Counted from the stretch's first letter, positions 16,936 through 25,503 are shown. The stretch: DNA of 64,000 nt from MFD04716-140 sp963703125 (GCA_963703125.1 OY969790.1:2046001-2110000), one strand, 5' to 3'. Numbers and translations are program-made. Notes: a model not told the origin generated them from the sequence alone.

Positions 16936-18204
16936 TTGAAGAATCTTTCTGAGAGAGACCAAAAGCACCTGTGGCATCCTTTAAACCAACATAAGCTACA
17001 CCCCAAAATGTTGGGAATAGTGAAAGCAAAGGGGGCTTTGATCTATGATGAAAATGGAAAAGAATACATTGATGGCATTGCCTCGTGGTATACGTGTATG
17101 TATGGTCATTGTAACGAATTCATTCTCAAAAGGGTTTACCGGCAAATGCAAGAATTGGATCAAGTGGTTTTCAGTGGTTTTACCCATGAGCCCGCTGTTA
17201 GACTTTCGGAAGAACTTATCAAAATATTGCCGGACAACCAGCGAAAACTGTTCTTTTCCGATAATGGCTCCACGGCAACCGAGGTAGCTATAAAAATGGC
17301 TTTGCAATACCATTTCAATAAAGGGAATCGGAGAAGCGTACTATTGGCTTTTGAAGATGGTTTTCATGGTGATACCTTTGGCGCAATGTCTGTTTCTGGC
17401 CTATCCGTCTACAATGGTCCGTTTGCCGATTTTTTCATAGAGGTAGAAAGAATTCCCGTGCCTTCTGAAAATAATATTGAGTCCATTTTGCAACAATTGA
17501 GGGTTAGACTGCGACAAAACAATATTGCCGGATTTATTTATGAACCCTTGGTACAAGGTGCGGCCGCCATGAAAATGTATGATGGCGATTATTTAAGTCC
17601 GGTTTTAGAACTTCTACAGGCCAATAACGTGATTACGATTGCCGATGAGGTAATGACCGGATTCGGCAAAACGGGAAAAAATTTTGCATCGGACCACATT
17701 CAAATAAAGCCGGATATCATTTGCCTCTCAAAGGCTTTGACAGCGGGTTTGATGCCAATGGCCATTACCAGTTGTACTTCGGAAATCTACAATGCTTTTT
17801 ATAGTGACGAGTTGTCAAAGGGACTGTTTCATGGGCACACCTATACGGCCAATCCTTTGGCCTGCACGGCGGCCTTGGCCGGCATGGAATTATTACAGTC
17901 CGATGAGATTCAAAACAATATTGGACGGATCATTAGATCTCATCAACAATTCGATTCGGAGATAAGGAATCACCCAACAGTGGGTAGCACACGACAATGT
18001 GGGATAATTTATGCGCTTGAGTTGAATGTTCAAACGGAGCGATATGGAAATCTGCGGGATAAACTATTCAACCATTTTATGAGCAATGGCGTGTTTTTAA
18101 GACCTTTGGGGAATACCATTTACATTCAGGCACCCTATATTATTTCTGATGAGCAGCTGCAAAAAATTTATACATCCATAAGGAGTGTTTTGGATTTAAT
18201 TTAA
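16936..18204 (+). CDS. bioA: adenosylmethionine--8-amino-7-oxononanoate transaminase
   Basis: A class III PLP aminotransferase that converts 8-amino-7-oxononanoate to 7,8-diaminononanoate with SAM as amino donor. The 422-residue protein starts MKNLSERDQKHLWHPLNQHK, the typical BioA opening; DNGSTATEVAIKMALQYH, AFEDGFHGDTFGAMSVSG, IADEVMTGFGKTG and CLSKALTAGLMPMA (PLP Lys) follow. The start codon is TTG at 16936; no in-frame ATG gives a full N-terminus. The 135-base gap after bioD shows no clear promoter or terminator. Confidence 0.95.
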   Translation: MKNLSERDQKHLWHPLNQHKLHPKMLGIVKAKGALIYDENGKEYIDGIASWYTCMYGHCNEFILKRVYRQMQELDQVVFSGFTHEPAVRLSEELIKILPDNQRKLFFSDNGSTATEVAIKMALQYHFNKGNRRSVLLAFEDGFHGDTFGAMSVSGLSVYNGPFADFFIEVERIPVPSENNIESILQQLRVRLRQNNIAGFIYEPLVQGAAAMKMYDGDYLSPVLELLQANNVITIADEVMTGFGKTGKNFASDHIQIKPDIICLSKALTAGLMPMAITSCTSEIYNAFYSDELSKGLFHGHTYTANPLACTAALAGMELLQSDEIQNNIGRIIRSHQQFDSEIRNHPTVGSTRQCGIIYALELNVQTERYGNLRDKLFNHFMSNGVFLRPLGNTIYIQAPYIISDEQLQKIYTSIRSVLDLI

Positions 18205-18213
18205 AGTTTTGTC

Positions 18214-19374
18214 TTGAAACAAACTATTTCAATAACCGCAATATCGTCAATTTCTCCTCTGGGGATTTCATTGGAAGAAGTTTGGCGGGAATATTTAAAA
18301 ACGGATCACCTTTTCGTAAAGAGAGAATTTGGTGCAAGTCAGGAGTGGGTGGCCCCATTATCTGAAAAGTCTATAATGGAGATTGAATATTTAAAACTAT
18401 CGGATTCCAAATACAGGAATCTGGATAATAGTGTTCTTTTTGCCATATATGCATCAAGAAACGCGATTAAAGCGGCTGCTTGGAGCACTGGTGAAAATTT
18501 TGGAATCAACATTGGTTCCTCAAGGGGAGCTACTTCGCTCTTTGAGAAATACCATGAAGAATATATTCACACGAAAAACACTTCTACATTCGCTTCACCG
18601 ACATCAACATTGGGCAATATATCTTCTTGGGTGGCACATGACCTAAAAAGTCAAGGGCCGGAAATTTCTCATTCCATAACTTGTTCAACGGCCTTGCATG
18701 CACTTTTAAACGGAGTGGCATGGATAAAAAGTGGGATGGCAAACAAATTTTTGGTGGGAGGAAGCGAGGCGGCTTTGACGCCGTTTACGATTGCACAGAT
18801 GAAAGCCTTGAAAGTATATTCAAGAAGTAAGGAAACCTACCCTTGTCGGGCAGCCGATACTGAAAAAAGTCAAAATACCATGATTCTTGGCGAGGGCGCT
18901 TCCATAGCTTGTCTGGAAAATGGTATTACTGAAAATGCATTGGCAATTATTGAAGGGGTTGGGTATGCTACCGAGATATTGGAGCATACTGTTTCAATTT
19001 CTACGGATGCCCAGTGTTTTCAGAGATCTATGAAAATGGCCCTTGGCAAGACGGACACTTCCCAGATAGATGTGATCGTCATGCACACACCCGGCACCCT
19101 AAAAGGTGATTTATCCGAGATAAAGGCCATCCAAAAGGTATTTGGTAAAAAAATACCATTTCTAACTACCAATAAATGGAAAGTGGGCCACACTTTTGGT
19201 GCTTCGGGAATGTTGAGCATAGAACTTGCCATTTTGATGCTAAAGCACCAAAAATTCATTAAAGTTCCTTTTGTTGAATACGTGGAAACACCCAGGAAGA
19301 TTAAAAGAATAATGGTGAACGCAGTTGGGTTCGGGGGCAATGCGGTCAGTATTCTACTTAGAAGATCCCATTAA
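18214..19374 (+). CDS. beta-ketoacyl-[ACP] synthase family protein in the biotin operon
   Basis: A 386-residue condensing enzyme of the KAS I/II fold. All three catalytic residues are present: Cys157 in SITCSTALHA, His291 in VMHTPGT and His326 in KVGHTFGASG. It is more divergent than housekeeping FabF or FabB and lies 9 bases after bioA. Biotin needs a pimeloyl thioester; no bioC, bioH or bioW is in this window, so a dedicated condensing enzyme for the pimeloyl chain is an attractive but unproven role. It starts with TTG at 18214. The conserved operon position argues against a general fatty acid role. Confidence 0.85.
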   Translation: MKQTISITAISSISPLGISLEEVWREYLKTDHLFVKREFGASQEWVAPLSEKSIMEIEYLKLSDSKYRNLDNSVLFAIYASRNAIKAAAWSTGENFGINIGSSRGATSLFEKYHEEYIHTKNTSTFASPTSTLGNISSWVAHDLKSQGPEISHSITCSTALHALLNGVAWIKSGMANKFLVGGSEAALTPFTIAQMKALKVYSRSKETYPCRAADTEKSQNTMILGEGASIACLENGITENALAIIEGVGYATEILEHTVSISTDAQCFQRSMKMALGKTDTSQIDVIVMHTPGTLKGDLSEIKAIQKVFGKKIPFLTTNKWKVGHTFGASGMLSIELAILMLKHQKFIKVPFVEYVETPRKIKRIMVNAVGFGGNAVSILLRRSH

Positions 19375-19450
19375 AATGAACAGTATCTATTTTGTGCCGA
19401 CAGCGGGCAATAGTTAATTTGACATCCCCAGATTGCATCCCCCCTTTTTT

Positions 19451-19553
19451 ATTAACCCGACGGCAATAGGCCCTAAAAAAATATTCGATAGCGAGTTGAC
19501 GATGGGTTTTTTTGGTCTATTGTCTTTTATCTTTGTTCCATCGTCTGGTTAAT
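19451..19553. repeat. long imperfect inverted repeat upstream of bioB
   Basis: Outer arms ATTAACCCGACG (19451-19462) and CGTCTGGTTAAT (19542-19553) pair at 11 of 12 positions. Inside them CAATAG (19464-19469) pairs with CTATTG (19517-19522), and A7 (19475-19481) with T7 (19507-19513). The right side holds a 19-base bulge that contains the bioB -7 element. It could be a terminator or attenuator for read-through from the ketoacyl synthase gene, or a small mobile-element relic. Confidence 0.55.
19528..19535 (+). promoter_or_regulatory. candidate -7 promoter element for bioB
   Basis: TATCTTTG matches TAnnTTTG exactly, 51 bases before the bioB ATG and inside the inverted repeat. No TTG lies at the right -33 distance. 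Confidence 0.45.
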
Positions 19554-19586
19554 AAAGTTTATTTTTGACCCAGAAATGAAGATTTT

Positions 19587-20681
19587 ATGAGCGAAATAAG
19601 ACATAATTGGTCCCAACAGCAAATTCTGGATATTTACAATAGACCTTTGATGGAACTTCTGTATGACGCGGCAACAATTCACAGGGAACACCATAACCCA
19701 AATACGGTTCAGGTTTCTACCTTACTTTCCATAAAAACTGGTGGCTGTCCTGAGGATTGTGGATATTGCCCACAAGCTGCCCGCTATCATACGGATATTG
19801 AGACCAATGACCTTATGACTGTTTCCAATGTTAAAGCCCAAGCTTTAAGGGCCAAAGCTTCTGGGAGTTCCAGGGTTTGTATGGGAGCTGCATGGAGAAA
19901 CGTAAAAGATGGCCCTGAATTTGATCAAGTGCTGGAAATGGTGCGAACAATAAACAAACTGGACATGGAGGTTTGTTGTACGCTAGGAATGCTGACCGAG
20001 AATCAGGCCAAACGTCTGGCAGAAGCAGGATTGTATGCGTACAATCATAATTTGGATACCTCTGAGGATTATTATAAGGATGTAATTTCTACAAGGGCTT
20101 TTAAGGATCGTTTGGATACTATCTCAAATGTCCGCAAGAGCAATGTTACGGTTTGCAGTGGCGGTATTATAGGTATGGGCGAAAAACTAGAGGATAGAGC
20201 GGGAATGTTGGTTGCATTGGCTTCATTGAATCCGCAACCTGAATCCGTGCCTATTAATGCCTTGGTCGCTGTAGAGGGAACCCCAATGGAAGATATTGAA
20301 CCTATATCCATTTGGGAAATGGTCAGAATGGTGGCTACAACACGTATTGTTATGCCCGAAACCCAGGTACGTCTTTCAGCGGGCAGGACCCAAATGAGTA
20401 GGGAAGGTCAGGCGATGTGTTTTTTTGCCGGGGCTAATTCAATTTTTGCCGGGGACAAATTATTGACCACTCCGAATCCAAATGTAAATGAGGACATGGA
20501 GATGTTCAAGCTACTTGGCCTTGAACCCCAAAAGCCTTTTACCAAGGTTTCACAACCTAAGACGGTCGAAGCAGTAGATTCTCAACTTTTACCATTGGGT
20601 GAAAAACCAAGATGGTCCAGGCCGGGACATGTTATCGAAAGGAATGAAGTGGCAAAGTCAAAATCAAAAATGAAGGAATAA
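19587..20681 (+). CDS. bioB: biotin synthase
   Basis: The radical SAM enzyme that inserts sulfur into dethiobiotin. The 364-residue protein has the [4Fe-4S] motif CPEDCGYC (Cx3Cx2C) near residue 53, and AWRNVKDGPEF and YNHNLDTSEDYY as in BioB. CSGGIIGMGE and LSAGRTQMSREGQAMCFFAGANSIFAGDKLLT regions (quoted here in part: RTQMSREGQAMCFFAG) hold further conserved residues. The C-terminal 30 residues are low-complexity and poorly conserved. It has its own candidate promoter, separate from the bioF-led operon, with a 212-base gap between. Confidence 0.97.
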   Translation: MSEIRHNWSQQQILDIYNRPLMELLYDAATIHREHHNPNTVQVSTLLSIKTGGCPEDCGYCPQAARYHTDIETNDLMTVSNVKAQALRAKASGSSRVCMGAAWRNVKDGPEFDQVLEMVRTINKLDMEVCCTLGMLTENQAKRLAEAGLYAYNHNLDTSEDYYKDVISTRAFKDRLDTISNVRKSNVTVCSGGIIGMGEKLEDRAGMLVALASLNPQPESVPINALVAVEGTPMEDIEPISIWEMVRMVATTRIVMPETQVRLSAGRTQMSREGQAMCFFAGANSIFAGDKLLTTPNPNVNEDMEMFKLLGLEPQKPFTKVSQPKTVEAVDSQLLPLGEKPRWSRPGHVIERNEVAKSKSKMKE

Positions 20682-20726
20682 TACCATATTATCTTTATTT
20701 TAAGAAATTGTTTTTAGCAGGTTAAT

Positions 20727-20734
20727 TAAATTTG
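20727..20734 (+). promoter_or_regulatory. candidate promoter of the cupin_8 gene
   Basis: TAAATTTG matches TAnnTTTG exactly; a TTG at 20708-20710 is 16 bases upstream, slightly short of the usual spacing. The gene starts 23 bases downstream. Confidence 0.45.
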
Positions 20735-20756
20735 GAATTTAACAACCCCAATACTG

Positions 20757-21623
20757 TTGAAACTAAAAGAGATTCCACGCTTAGGGAATATTTCGAAAGA
20801 GGCTTTTTTGAAAAATTATTTTGAACATCAAAAGCCTGTTGTCATTGAGAGGGCCATCAACGACTGGCCAGCATTTACCAAATGGAATTTGGAATATATG
20901 CGATTTGTTGCCGGCGACAAAATTGTACCCTTGTATGATGATCGTCCGGTACATTCCAAGGATGGGTTCAATGAACCCCATGCCAAAATGAAAATGTCCG
21001 AATATATTGATCTCTTGCAAAGAGAGCCTACCAAGTACCGGATTTTTCTATGGAATATTTTAAAAGAAGTGCCAGAGCTTCAGAATGATTTTTCATTTCC
21101 CGATTTTGGTTTGCGCCTGATGAAGAAACTTCCCATGCTATTTTTTGGTGGAACCGAGTCCTATACTTTCATGCATTATGATATTGATTTGGCCAATATT
21201 TTTCACTTCCATTTTCAGGGGGTAAAGGAGTGCATCCTGTTTCCTCAATCAGAAACCAAATATTTATACAAAGTACCACATTCGTTGATTACCCATGAAA
21301 GTATTGATTTCTCGAGTCCTAATTATGAAAAATGGCCGGCACTTGAACATGCCCATGGTTATAAGACCTATTTAAAGCACGGGGAAGTATTATATATGCC
21401 AGAAGGCTATTGGCACTATATGAAATACATAACCCCTGGTTTCTCAATGAGCTTAAGAGCCATAGCCCAAAACCCGATCAACTTAGGTGCTGCCTTTTAT
21501 AACGTACTTATAATGAGACATTTTGATGGGGCAATGCGAAAATGGAAGGGACAGAAATGGATAGATGAAAAAAACGGGAAGGCTATATTAAAAACAAATA
21601 GAAACCTAAAAACCACTCTTTGA
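20757..21623 (+). CDS. cupin_8 (JmjC-like) domain protein
   Basis: A 288-residue cytosolic protein similar to the cupin_8/JmjC hydroxylase-like family: QKPVVIERAINDWPAFTKWN near residue 24 is the typical opening, and MHYDIDLANIFHFHFQG near 140 carries the Fe(II)-binding HxD-type site; the second histidine may be in MPEGYWHYMKY near 221. Relatives hydroxylate proteins with 2-oxoglutarate, but the substrate is unknown. The start is TTG at 20757. It follows bioB by 75 bases with its own candidate promoter. Confidence 0.78.
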   Translation: MKLKEIPRLGNISKEAFLKNYFEHQKPVVIERAINDWPAFTKWNLEYMRFVAGDKIVPLYDDRPVHSKDGFNEPHAKMKMSEYIDLLQREPTKYRIFLWNILKEVPELQNDFSFPDFGLRLMKKLPMLFFGGTESYTFMHYDIDLANIFHFHFQGVKECILFPQSETKYLYKVPHSLITHESIDFSSPNYEKWPALEHAHGYKTYLKHGEVLYMPEGYWHYMKYITPGFSMSLRAIAQNPINLGAAFYNVLIMRHFDGAMRKWKGQKWIDEKNGKAILKTNRNLKTTL

Positions 21624-21647
21624 ATCTACGGACAAAAAAGGAGACAG

Positions 21648-22121
21648 TTACTTTGTCAAGTCCGAGATTTTCTGATATATAAGTTCACTTTCCCAACCCC
21701 TATAAAGAAGGTAATCGGCCAATTTTCTTTTTCTTTTCTGAATATCTGTTTCATTGATAGCATTCCACTTTTTCTCGGCAATCTCATGGAATGTATTCTG
21801 ATATACATCTTCTTCGATTTCTTTTAAAGCACTAGTTATATTGTACTTAGAAATGGCTCGCTGTTTTAGTTCGGAGACAATACGGCTGCGCCCCCACTTT
21901 TTAATATTAAATTTTCCCCTCGCAAAACTTTGTGCAAAGCGTTCTTCATTAAGATAATTTTCTTTGATCAAATGAACTATAATCTGGTCTATTGCTTCAG
22001 GAATCATTCGCATTTCCTGTAATTTGGAAAGTACCTCCTTATGGCAACGCTCTTGGTACGCGCAATAGTTTTCCAGTTTTTTCGCCGCTTCGGCCAAGGT
22101 GTAATTTTTTTGGAACTGCAT
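21648..22121 (-). CDS. recX: regulatory protein RecX
   Basis: A 157-residue helical protein of the RecX family, which binds RecA filaments and dampens recombination. The start MQFQKNYTLAEAAKKLENYCAYQERCHKEV and the segment LIKENYLNEERFAQSFARGKF (given here in part: YLNEERFAQSFARGKF) with KWGRSRI are family signatures. Length is normal. It is preceded on its strand by the RNase E/G gene and its terminator, so it probably has its own start site. recA is not in the window. Confidence 0.9.
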   Translation of the reverse strand: MQFQKNYTLAEAAKKLENYCAYQERCHKEVLSKLQEMRMIPEAIDQIIVHLIKENYLNEERFAQSFARGKFNIKKWGRSRIVSELKQRAISKYNITSALKEIEEDVYQNTFHEIAEKKWNAINETDIQKRKRKLADYLLYRGWESELIYQKISDLTK

Positions 22122-22137
22122 GGGTCAAATGTACAAA

Positions 22138-22171
22138 ACAAAAAAAGCGACCCTGTTGCCTGGGTCGCTTT
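22138..22171 (-). terminator. terminator of the RNase E/G gene
   Basis: Arms AAAGCGACCC (22144-22153) and GGGTCGCTTT (22162-22171) pair perfectly; on the minus strand a T run follows the stem, which fits the gene that ends at 22176. Confidence 0.85.
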
Positions 22172-22175
22172 AATT

Positions 22176-23723
22176 CTAGTAGATGGTTTTACCGTCTTTA
22201 TCCTTAAAACGGTACTCGAGAAACGTATAGGCATCCCTCGGTTGTATTTTTATCCATTTTTTATATTCCAAGAACCACTTGGAGCGCATGGATGGGAATC
22301 CTTTAGTTATATATGCCGCAACGAAAGGGTGTATATTTAACGTAATTCCATTGTCCTTTGCAGGACCTTTTAAAAGTTTCTCCAAATCTGAATTGATTCG
22401 GTCGATTACGAGAATCGGTGCTTCAATTTCCGCACCATTGCCATTTGGATCTATCTCCGTGGTCTTGATGTTCATCTCCGGACGAACCCTTTGCCGTGTA
22501 ATCTGAATAAGCCCAAATTTACTTGGGGGCAATATTTTATGCTTTGCCCGATCATCTTTCATCTCGTCACGAAGAAGGTCAAAAAGCTTTTTTCTATGCT
22601 GGGGCTTCACCATGTCTATAAAATCGACCACAATAATACCACCCATGTCGCGCAGGCGTAACTGTCTTGCAATTTCCGATGCCGCCAATAGGTTGACCTC
22701 CAATGCGGTGTCTTCCTGATTTTTGGCCTTGTTTGAACGATTGCCGCTGTTCACATCTATTACATGTAATGCCTCGGTATGTTCTATTATCAAGTAGGCT
22801 CCCTTGCTCATGGACGCCGTGCGCCCAAAAGACGTTTTTATCTGCCGTTCTATTCCGAATTTTTCAAAAATAGGAACTGGGGAGTTGTGAAGTTTTACCA
22901 TGGATTCTTTTCCAGGGGCAATCTCTTCAACATAATCCTGAACTTGGGTATAAAGCTGCTCATTGTCAACATGGATTCCCGTGAAGGAATCGTTGAAAAC
23001 ATCTCTTAGAATACTGGATGCCCTATTCAGCTCTACCAGTACTTTGGAAGGTGTTGGAGCTTTATATAATTTTTTACACATTGCTGACCACTTGTTCAGC
23101 AAGTTTTCTAGATCTTTGTCAAGTTCCGCGACTTTTTTGCCTTCCGCCACTGTGCGGATAATAACTCCAAATCCTGATGGCTTAATGCTCCTTACGAGCC
23201 TTTTAAGTCGATCTTTCTCTTCATTGCTCGCTATCTTTTGGGATACTGAAACGCGATCTGAGAAAGGCACCATGACCAGATAGCGCCCGGCTAATGATAG
23301 CTCTGAACTTATTCTTGGTCCTTTGGTAGATATGGGTTCTTTGACAATTTGCACCAATAAAGATTGATTGGCCTTTATGACATCTGTAATGACGCCATTT
23401 TTATCGATGTCATTGTCCATTGGGAAATTTTTTAAGGAGTAATCCCTTAATTTCCCGGTACTCACCTGTTTTATGAATTTAAGCATTGAAGATAGCTGCG
23501 GTCCTAGGTCATGATAATGCAAGAAAGCATCTTTTTCATAACCAACATCTACAAAGGCCGCATTGAGGCCTGTGACAGGTTTTCTGATTTTGGCCAAGAA
23601 AATATCGCCAACAGAAAAGTCATTTTTGTCCTCTTCTTTATGCAATTCAGTGAGTTTCCCATCCTTTAATAAAGCAAAGTCAACGGAATCGGAACTAGAT
23701 CGTATGATTAATTCTCTATTCAC
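22176..23723 (-). CDS. rng: ribonuclease E/G family endoribonuclease
   Basis: An endoribonuclease that processes rRNA and decays mRNA. The S1-type RNA-binding region is early (FSVGDIFLAKIRKPVTGLNA), and the catalytic metal site lies in HVIDVNSGN and GGIIVVDFIDM around residues 325-370, followed by PPSKFGLIQITRQRVRP. The 515-residue length suits RNase G and not the long RNase E. The GTG at 23723 gives the family start NRELIIRSSSDSVDFAL; an ATG at 23789 would add 22 residues not typical of the family. It lies in the conserved order HU - small basic protein - RNase G. Confidence 0.92.
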   Translation of the reverse strand: MNRELIIRSSSDSVDFALLKDGKLTELHKEEDKNDFSVGDIFLAKIRKPVTGLNAAFVDVGYEKDAFLHYHDLGPQLSSMLKFIKQVSTGKLRDYSLKNFPMDNDIDKNGVITDVIKANQSLLVQIVKEPISTKGPRISSELSLAGRYLVMVPFSDRVSVSQKIASNEEKDRLKRLVRSIKPSGFGVIIRTVAEGKKVAELDKDLENLLNKWSAMCKKLYKAPTPSKVLVELNRASSILRDVFNDSFTGIHVDNEQLYTQVQDYVEEIAPGKESMVKLHNSPVPIFEKFGIERQIKTSFGRTASMSKGAYLIIEHTEALHVIDVNSGNRSNKAKNQEDTALEVNLLAASEIARQLRLRDMGGIIVVDFIDMVKPQHRKKLFDLLRDEMKDDRAKHKILPPSKFGLIQITRQRVRPEMNIKTTEIDPNGNGAEIEAPILVIDRINSDLEKLLKGPAKDNGITLNIHPFVAAYITKGFPSMRSKWFLEYKKWIKIQPRDAYTFLEYRFKDKDGKTIY

Positions 23724-23880
23724 CTGAATGTATTTATATCTGCCCTTCTCCTCATTTATTTTGGGATAGGGTACAAATGGATTAAACAATTATTAAAACA
23801 GATACTTTGGTATCTGCCGAAATCCATAAGTAGAATTTCTATGTCAATGAACGTGTTAAAATGAAAAAGTAGTTAAAAAA

Positions 23881-23970
23881 CTACTTTTTCTTGTGTCGGT
23901 TAGCTCTCCGTCGCTTTTTTCGCTTGTGAGTCGCTACCTTATGTCTTTTTCTTTTTTTACCGCTCGGCAT
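23881..23970 (-). CDS. 29-residue very basic protein, possible ribosomal protein
   Basis: A tiny reading frame on the minus strand starting MPSGKKRKRHKVATHKRK. About 20 of its 29 residues are Lys, Arg or His and it has no acidic residue. Its place between HU and RNase G is, as I recall, conserved in Bacteroidetes, and the composition fits an rRNA-binding peptide. A Bacteroidetes-specific ribosomal protein (bL38) has been described in Flavobacterium; I cannot tell from sequence alone whether this is it. The frame is coding-like: it ends cleanly with TAG and its start ATG is 25 bases after the HU stop. Confidence 0.7.
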   Translation of the reverse strand: MPSGKKRKRHKVATHKRKKRRRANRHKKK

Positions 23971-23995
23971 AAAGTTTTGCTTTAAAGATTATTGT

Positions 23996-24286
23996 TTATT
24001 TTACGATTACGTTGCTCTTTACCCCTTCTACAAAAACTTTTGCCGGTTTAAAGGCCGGAATGTTATGGGCTGCAATTTTAATCGTTGTATTTTTGGAAAT
24101 GTTCCTCCCGGTTTTTTCTGCTCTAGTTTTAATGATAAAACTACCAAACCCTCTTAAATAAACATTATCCCCACCTTCTAATGAGGTCTTTACTTCTTCC
24201 ATAAAGGATTCGACAGTTGCTTGTACATCTCCTTTTTCAATCCCTAATTTATCTGAGATCTTAGATACAATTTCCGCTTTCGTCAT
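23996..24286 (-). CDS. HU/IHF family DNA-binding protein
   Basis: A 96-residue nucleoid protein: MTKAEIVSKISDKLGIEKGDVQ is the N-terminal helical part, and RGFGSFIIKTRAEKTGRN near residue 45 is the HU/IHF beta-arm signature. It bends DNA as a dimer. Length is normal. It heads the minus-strand run HU - small basic protein - RNase E/G and has a good candidate promoter. Confidence 0.95.
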   Translation of the reverse strand: MTKAEIVSKISDKLGIEKGDVQATVESFMEEVKTSLEGGDNVYLRGFGSFIIKTRAEKTGRNISKNTTIKIAAHNIPAFKPAKVFVEGVKSNVIVK

Positions 24287-24323
24287 CTTGAATATTAGAT
24301 TTTCTGTGTGTTTTTTCGGGTTG

Positions 24324-24331
24324 CAAATATA
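24324..24331 (-). promoter_or_regulatory. candidate -7 promoter element for HU
   Basis: On the minus strand this reads TATATTTG followed by C, an exact TAnnTTTG match, 37 bases before the HU start codon. Confidence 0.55.
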
Positions 24332-24418
24332 TAAATTTAATTCAATCTATTACTGTAATCTGCTAATTTTAAGATGAATTCACGGTTAAACTCTTACTTT
24401 CGCTTTGAATAATTTAGA

Positions 24419-25075
24419 ATGATGTCATTTTCTAATAAAATCCTTCTGTGGTATGCAAAAAACAAACGAGAGCTGCCATGGCGCAGTACTAGAGACCCAT
24501 ATAAAATTTGGCTTTCAGAGATTATGCTACAACAAACCCGTGTGGCCCAAGGAACGCCTTACTATTTAAAGTTTATAGAAAATTTTCCTAAAGTGGAAGA
24601 TCTGGCGAATGCATCTGAGGAACAAGTGCTAAAATTGTGGCAAGGTTTGGGATACTATTCAAGAGCGAGGAACCTGCACTTTACTGCAAAGGTAATAGCC
24701 AACGACTTTGGGGGTAGATTTCCTTCAAAATATGAAGAGCTTATTAAGCTGAAAGGGATTGGGGATTATACGGCAAGTGCTATTTCCTCAATAAGTTTTG
24801 ATGAGGCGCAACCTGTGGTGGACGGGAATGTATATCGTGTACTTGCCAGGTACTTTGGAGTGGATATTCCCATAAATAGCTCAGCAGGTGTCAAATATTT
24901 TAGGAAATTGGCCATTGAAGTGATGGCTCCTGAGAATATTAGGGATTATAATCAAGGTATTATGGAGTTTGGCGCTGTTCAATGCACTCCGCAAAGTCCA
25001 GACTGTAATCAATGTCCATTAAATGGTAGTTGCGTTGCTTTGCAAACTGGAAGGGCTGCAAGATTTACCCGTTAA
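24419..25075 (+). CDS. mutY: A/G-specific adenine glycosylase, catalytic part, cut short by a frameshift
   Basis: MutY removes adenine mispaired with 8-oxoguanine. This frame holds the whole catalytic core: LPWRSTRDPYKIWLSEIMLQ with the catalytic Glu, the helix-hairpin-helix LKGIGDYTASAI, VVDGNVYRVLARYF with the catalytic Asp, and the iron-sulfur cysteines CTPQSPDCNQCPLNGSC (Cx6Cx2Cx5C). After CVALQTG the frame runs into RAARFTR and stops at 25075. The NUDIX-like C-terminal domain continues in the +1 frame. Removing one G from the GGG at 25053-25055 joins the frames as TGRLQDLPVKINKTK, giving a normal 353-residue MutY. It is either a sequencing error or a real mutation. Confidence 0.88.
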   Translation: MMSFSNKILLWYAKNKRELPWRSTRDPYKIWLSEIMLQQTRVAQGTPYYLKFIENFPKVEDLANASEEQVLKLWQGLGYYSRARNLHFTAKVIANDFGGRFPSKYEELIKLKGIGDYTASAISSISFDEAQPVVDGNVYRVLARYFGVDIPINSSAGVKYFRKLAIEVMAPENIRDYNQGIMEFGAVQCTPQSPDCNQCPLNGSCVALQTGRAARFTR

Positions 25076-25481
25076 AATCAACAAGACTAAAACTAAAAAA
25101 AGATTCTTTAATTATTTGGTGCCTATTGCGATCGGGGAAGGTAAGGGAAGGAAAACAATCCTCAATCAGCGCAAAGGCAAAGGAATATGGCAAAATTTAT
25201 GGGAATTTCCATTGTTGGAATCCGAAACAGAAATTGATTCAGAGGAAGTTCAAAAACATGCAACGTTATTGTTTGATAAAGGCAGTGGGTTCAAAATAAA
25301 TAACTTTAATGAAACTACAATTGTTCATAAACTTTCACACCAACATTTGTATACCAAATTCTGGATCGTTGAGACAACAGATGATTTATTGGATGGGATT
25401 GATTTTTCTGAATTGGATAAATTTCCAGTTCCCGTTTTAATTGCCGATTTCTTGACTACGTTTAAAAATTCGTATTTTTGA
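25056..25481 (+). pseudogene. mutY: mutY C-terminal (8-oxoG recognition, NUDIX-like) domain, out of frame
   Basis: This is the continuation of mutY in the next frame: LQDLPVKINKTKTKKRFFNY, then GKGIWQNLWEFPLLE, the usual MutY C-terminal domain pattern, ending at 25481. The domain recognises 8-oxoguanine opposite the target adenine. Without the frameshift it would be residues about 213-353. It has no plausible start of its own in the right place; an ATG at 25023 reads an unrelated stretch first. The ssb promoter lies inside its last codons. Confidence 0.85.
25452..25480 (+). promoter_or_regulatory. promoter of ssb-gldE-gldD, inside the end of mutY
   Basis: TTG at 25452-25454, an 18-base spacer, then TATTTTTG at 25473-25480: both Bacteroidetes promoter elements at near-ideal spacing, 24 bases before the ssb start. 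Confidence 0.65.
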
Positions 25482-25503
25482 TTCGTATTTTACGGAAAGA
25501 ATT

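Noticed and set aside
23724..23789. Longer RNase E/G start at an upstream ATG
   Set aside because: The family N-terminus begins at the GTG at 23723; the 22 added residues are not conserved. It is noted as an alternative only.
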